From positions 186,001 to 250,000 of the forward strand of contig NZ_JACGVC010000053.1 in the NCBI RefSeq assembly GCF_014077005.1: a stretch of 64,000 nucleotides of DNA, in the 5' to 3' direction. The notes beneath the pieces are model-generated. The model searched no databases, was not told the origin of the DNA, and saw only the letters and a program-made list of their open reading frames with translations. Both the position numbers and the translations under genes were made by a program. The stretch comes from Colwellia sp. MB3u-45. GTDB taxonomy: Bacteria; Pseudomonadota; Gammaproteobacteria; Enterobacterales; Alteromonadaceae. Shown in pieces: positions 63,064 through 64,000 of this stretch (positions are counted from its first letter, which is position 1; the number at the start of each line of letters is the position of its first letter).

Positions 63064-63100
63064 AGCAGGTATAGCCATTAAATTAATGGCTATACCTGCT
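63064..63100. repeat. 18-bp perfect inverted repeat at the SNF2 gene end
   Basis: AGCAGGTATAGCCATTAA (63064-63081) and its exact complement (63083-63100) are separated by one base. It starts four bases past the SNF2 stop and lies 36 bases before the stop of the converging gene. No T-run follows, so Rho-independent termination would be atypical; a bidirectional RNA 3'-end block is plausible. Confidence 0.85.
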
Positions 63101-63136
63101 GTGAAAACACAGCGACTATATTGTTGCAAACATCGG

Positions 63137-63742
63137 TTAAGTAAATAACTGAAGATATTGCACACCTGATGACGAATATAGCCAGAATAACAGCGCTAAA
63201 TTAATCATGACCGTGCTCCAAAAAACCCGTATAAAGGTTTTTTTTGATGATTTATGCCGAAGAATTTGTTGCGCGAGCGCTGCACCCGGCCATCCCCCTA
63301 TTAAAGCAAGCATATGTAAAGTGCTTTCTTGAGTGCGCCATGCACCACGTTGTGCTTTTGATTTATCGACCGCATAACTGAGAAAAGTTAAAACACTTAA
63401 CCCGATATAAATAGACATTAATTTTTGCGGTAAATAGCCTAAAGTAAAAGTGATCATGATGACGGCTAAAAAGATGAGCGAGAAATAAATAGAGCATTGA
63501 CTGATTTTTTTAGGTTGCTTTTTCTTGAGTTTTTCACCTAAGAAGGTGGCATCACAAGCGCAATATCGACCGGCTTTATCTTTGGTGATTGAAAAAGTAA
63601 TAATGTCACTAATTTGCGGTATTCTAGCTTTATTAGCAAAGGCAGATTGATGAATAAAAACCTGGCTAGCAACATCGTTATGGGCAATAAAGCCAAAAGC
63701 TTTATCCGCATGCCATTTTGTTAACTTGCCTTTAAAGCGCAT
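63137..63742 (-). CDS. Cold-shock domain fused to DUF1294 membrane protein
   Basis: A 201-residue fusion. Residues 1-75 form a CSD-like OB fold (GKLTKWHADKAFGFIAHNDVASQVFIHQSAF) in which the RNP1 motif is KAFGFI and RNP2 is VFIHQ. A basic linker GEKLKKKQPKK follows. After it come two transmembrane helices (about 84-103 and 106-122) and the DUF1294 signature DKSKAQRGAWRTQESTLHMLALIGGWPGAALAQQILRHKSSKKTFI, with a last helix. This fusion is widespread in gammaproteobacteria but its role is unknown; nucleic-acid binding at the membrane is inferred. Convergent with the SNF2 gene. Confidence 0.9.
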   Translation of the reverse strand: MRFKGKLTKWHADKAFGFIAHNDVASQVFIHQSAFANKARIPQISDIITFSITKDKAGRYCACDATFLGEKLKKKQPKKISQCSIYFSLIFLAVIMITFTLGYLPQKLMSIYIGLSVLTFLSYAVDKSKAQRGAWRTQESTLHMLALIGGWPGAALAQQILRHKSSKKTFIRVFWSTVMINLALLFWLYSSSGVQYLQLFT

Positions 63743-63811
63743 TTCCTTGTATCCCTGCTACTTTGCATCTTCCTGGTGAGAAATATCACTTGGCTAATGA
63801 ATTGCCTAACT

Positions 63812-63859
63812 GATATTCAATTTGGTATTCAATTCGACATTCAATTCAGTATTCAATGC
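63812..63859. repeat. Four tandem 12-bp copies upstream of the CSD-DUF1294 gene
   Basis: GATATTCAATTT, GGTATTCAATTC, GACATTCAATTC and AGTATTCAATGC are head to tail with the invariant core ATTCAAT. They lie 70-117 bases upstream of the start of the minus-strand gene, within reach of its promoter. Only 141 bases follow before the window ends, with no gene seen there. Confidence 0.8.
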
Positions 63860-64000
63860 GATATGCATCATAACTATCTCATAACATTAAATAAAAAACC
63901 AGATAGAAAGCTAGCTTTTAATGGCTGAAATTTCAGCAGAAAAGTTTATTGAACATTATTAAACTCACAGGCTAGCGTCACTTTTAGGATTGTCATACCA

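Noticed and set aside
59710-63742. SNF2 helicase plus CSD-DUF1294 as a defence island
   Set aside because: The two genes are convergent, neither has defence partners, and both are widespread housekeeping-type genes.

Overview
The window is AT-rich, densely coded chromosomal DNA from a gammaproteobacterium. Protein similarity to Shewanella, Pseudoalteromonas and Vibrio-type genes, the gene order and the base composition all suggest a marine Alteromonadales member, most likely Colwelliaceae (Colwellia/Thalassotalea-like). That placement is inference from recalled family features, not a database search. No rRNA, tRNA, CRISPR array, phage or full insertion sequence was seen. Almost everything is core metabolism and housekeeping.

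Layout. 1-10.6 kb is a branched-chain amino acid block: ilvL-G-M-E-D-A on the minus strand behind a leader-peptide attenuator, comM divergent from it, an aspartyl protease, and the divergent ilvY/ilvC pair with a palindromic operator. ilvD is reduced to 137 codons by internal deletion, so the pathway is broken at dihydroxy-acid dehydratase unless another copy exists. 10.6-16 kb holds ppnP, proB, a yihG-like acyltransferase, a ybdG-type mechanosensitive channel and tesB. 16-25 kb holds a TPR/degenerate-GGDEF protein, a DUF885 lipoprotein, a diguanylate cyclase, a frameshifted TudS/DUF523 gene, a cytochrome c and recQ. 25-33 kb holds yigI, rarD, uvrD and the yigB-DUF484-dapF-lysA-lptM cluster, in which the usual xerC is absent. 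33-38 kb is cyaY and the heme operon hemC-D-X-Y, followed by arfA.

38-47 kb holds a DUF2982 protein, fre, rho, trxA, rhlB, gppA and hemB (with a magnesium-type metal site). 47-50 kb is the tatABC operon with a small secreted protein and tatD. Directly behind tatD lies the 3' half of a diguanylate cyclase domain. 50-64 kb holds a secreted beta-rich protein, a GAF-GAF-GGDEF-EAL protein, yceH, an unknown small acidic protein, an M50 protease, an aromatic aminotransferase, an RhlE-type helicase, a SWIM-SNF2 helicase and a cold-shock/DUF1294 fusion.

The clearest regulatory system is the ilv attenuator: a 22-residue Ile/Val/Leu-rich leader peptide, too short for routine gene calling, followed by a strong G+C hairpin. 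The most unusual signals are signs of recent sequence loss (ilvD core, GGDEF 5' half, DUF523 single-base shift, missing xerC) and several short tandem repeats and long perfect hairpins between genes. I did not find a convincing new multi-gene defence or mobile system.
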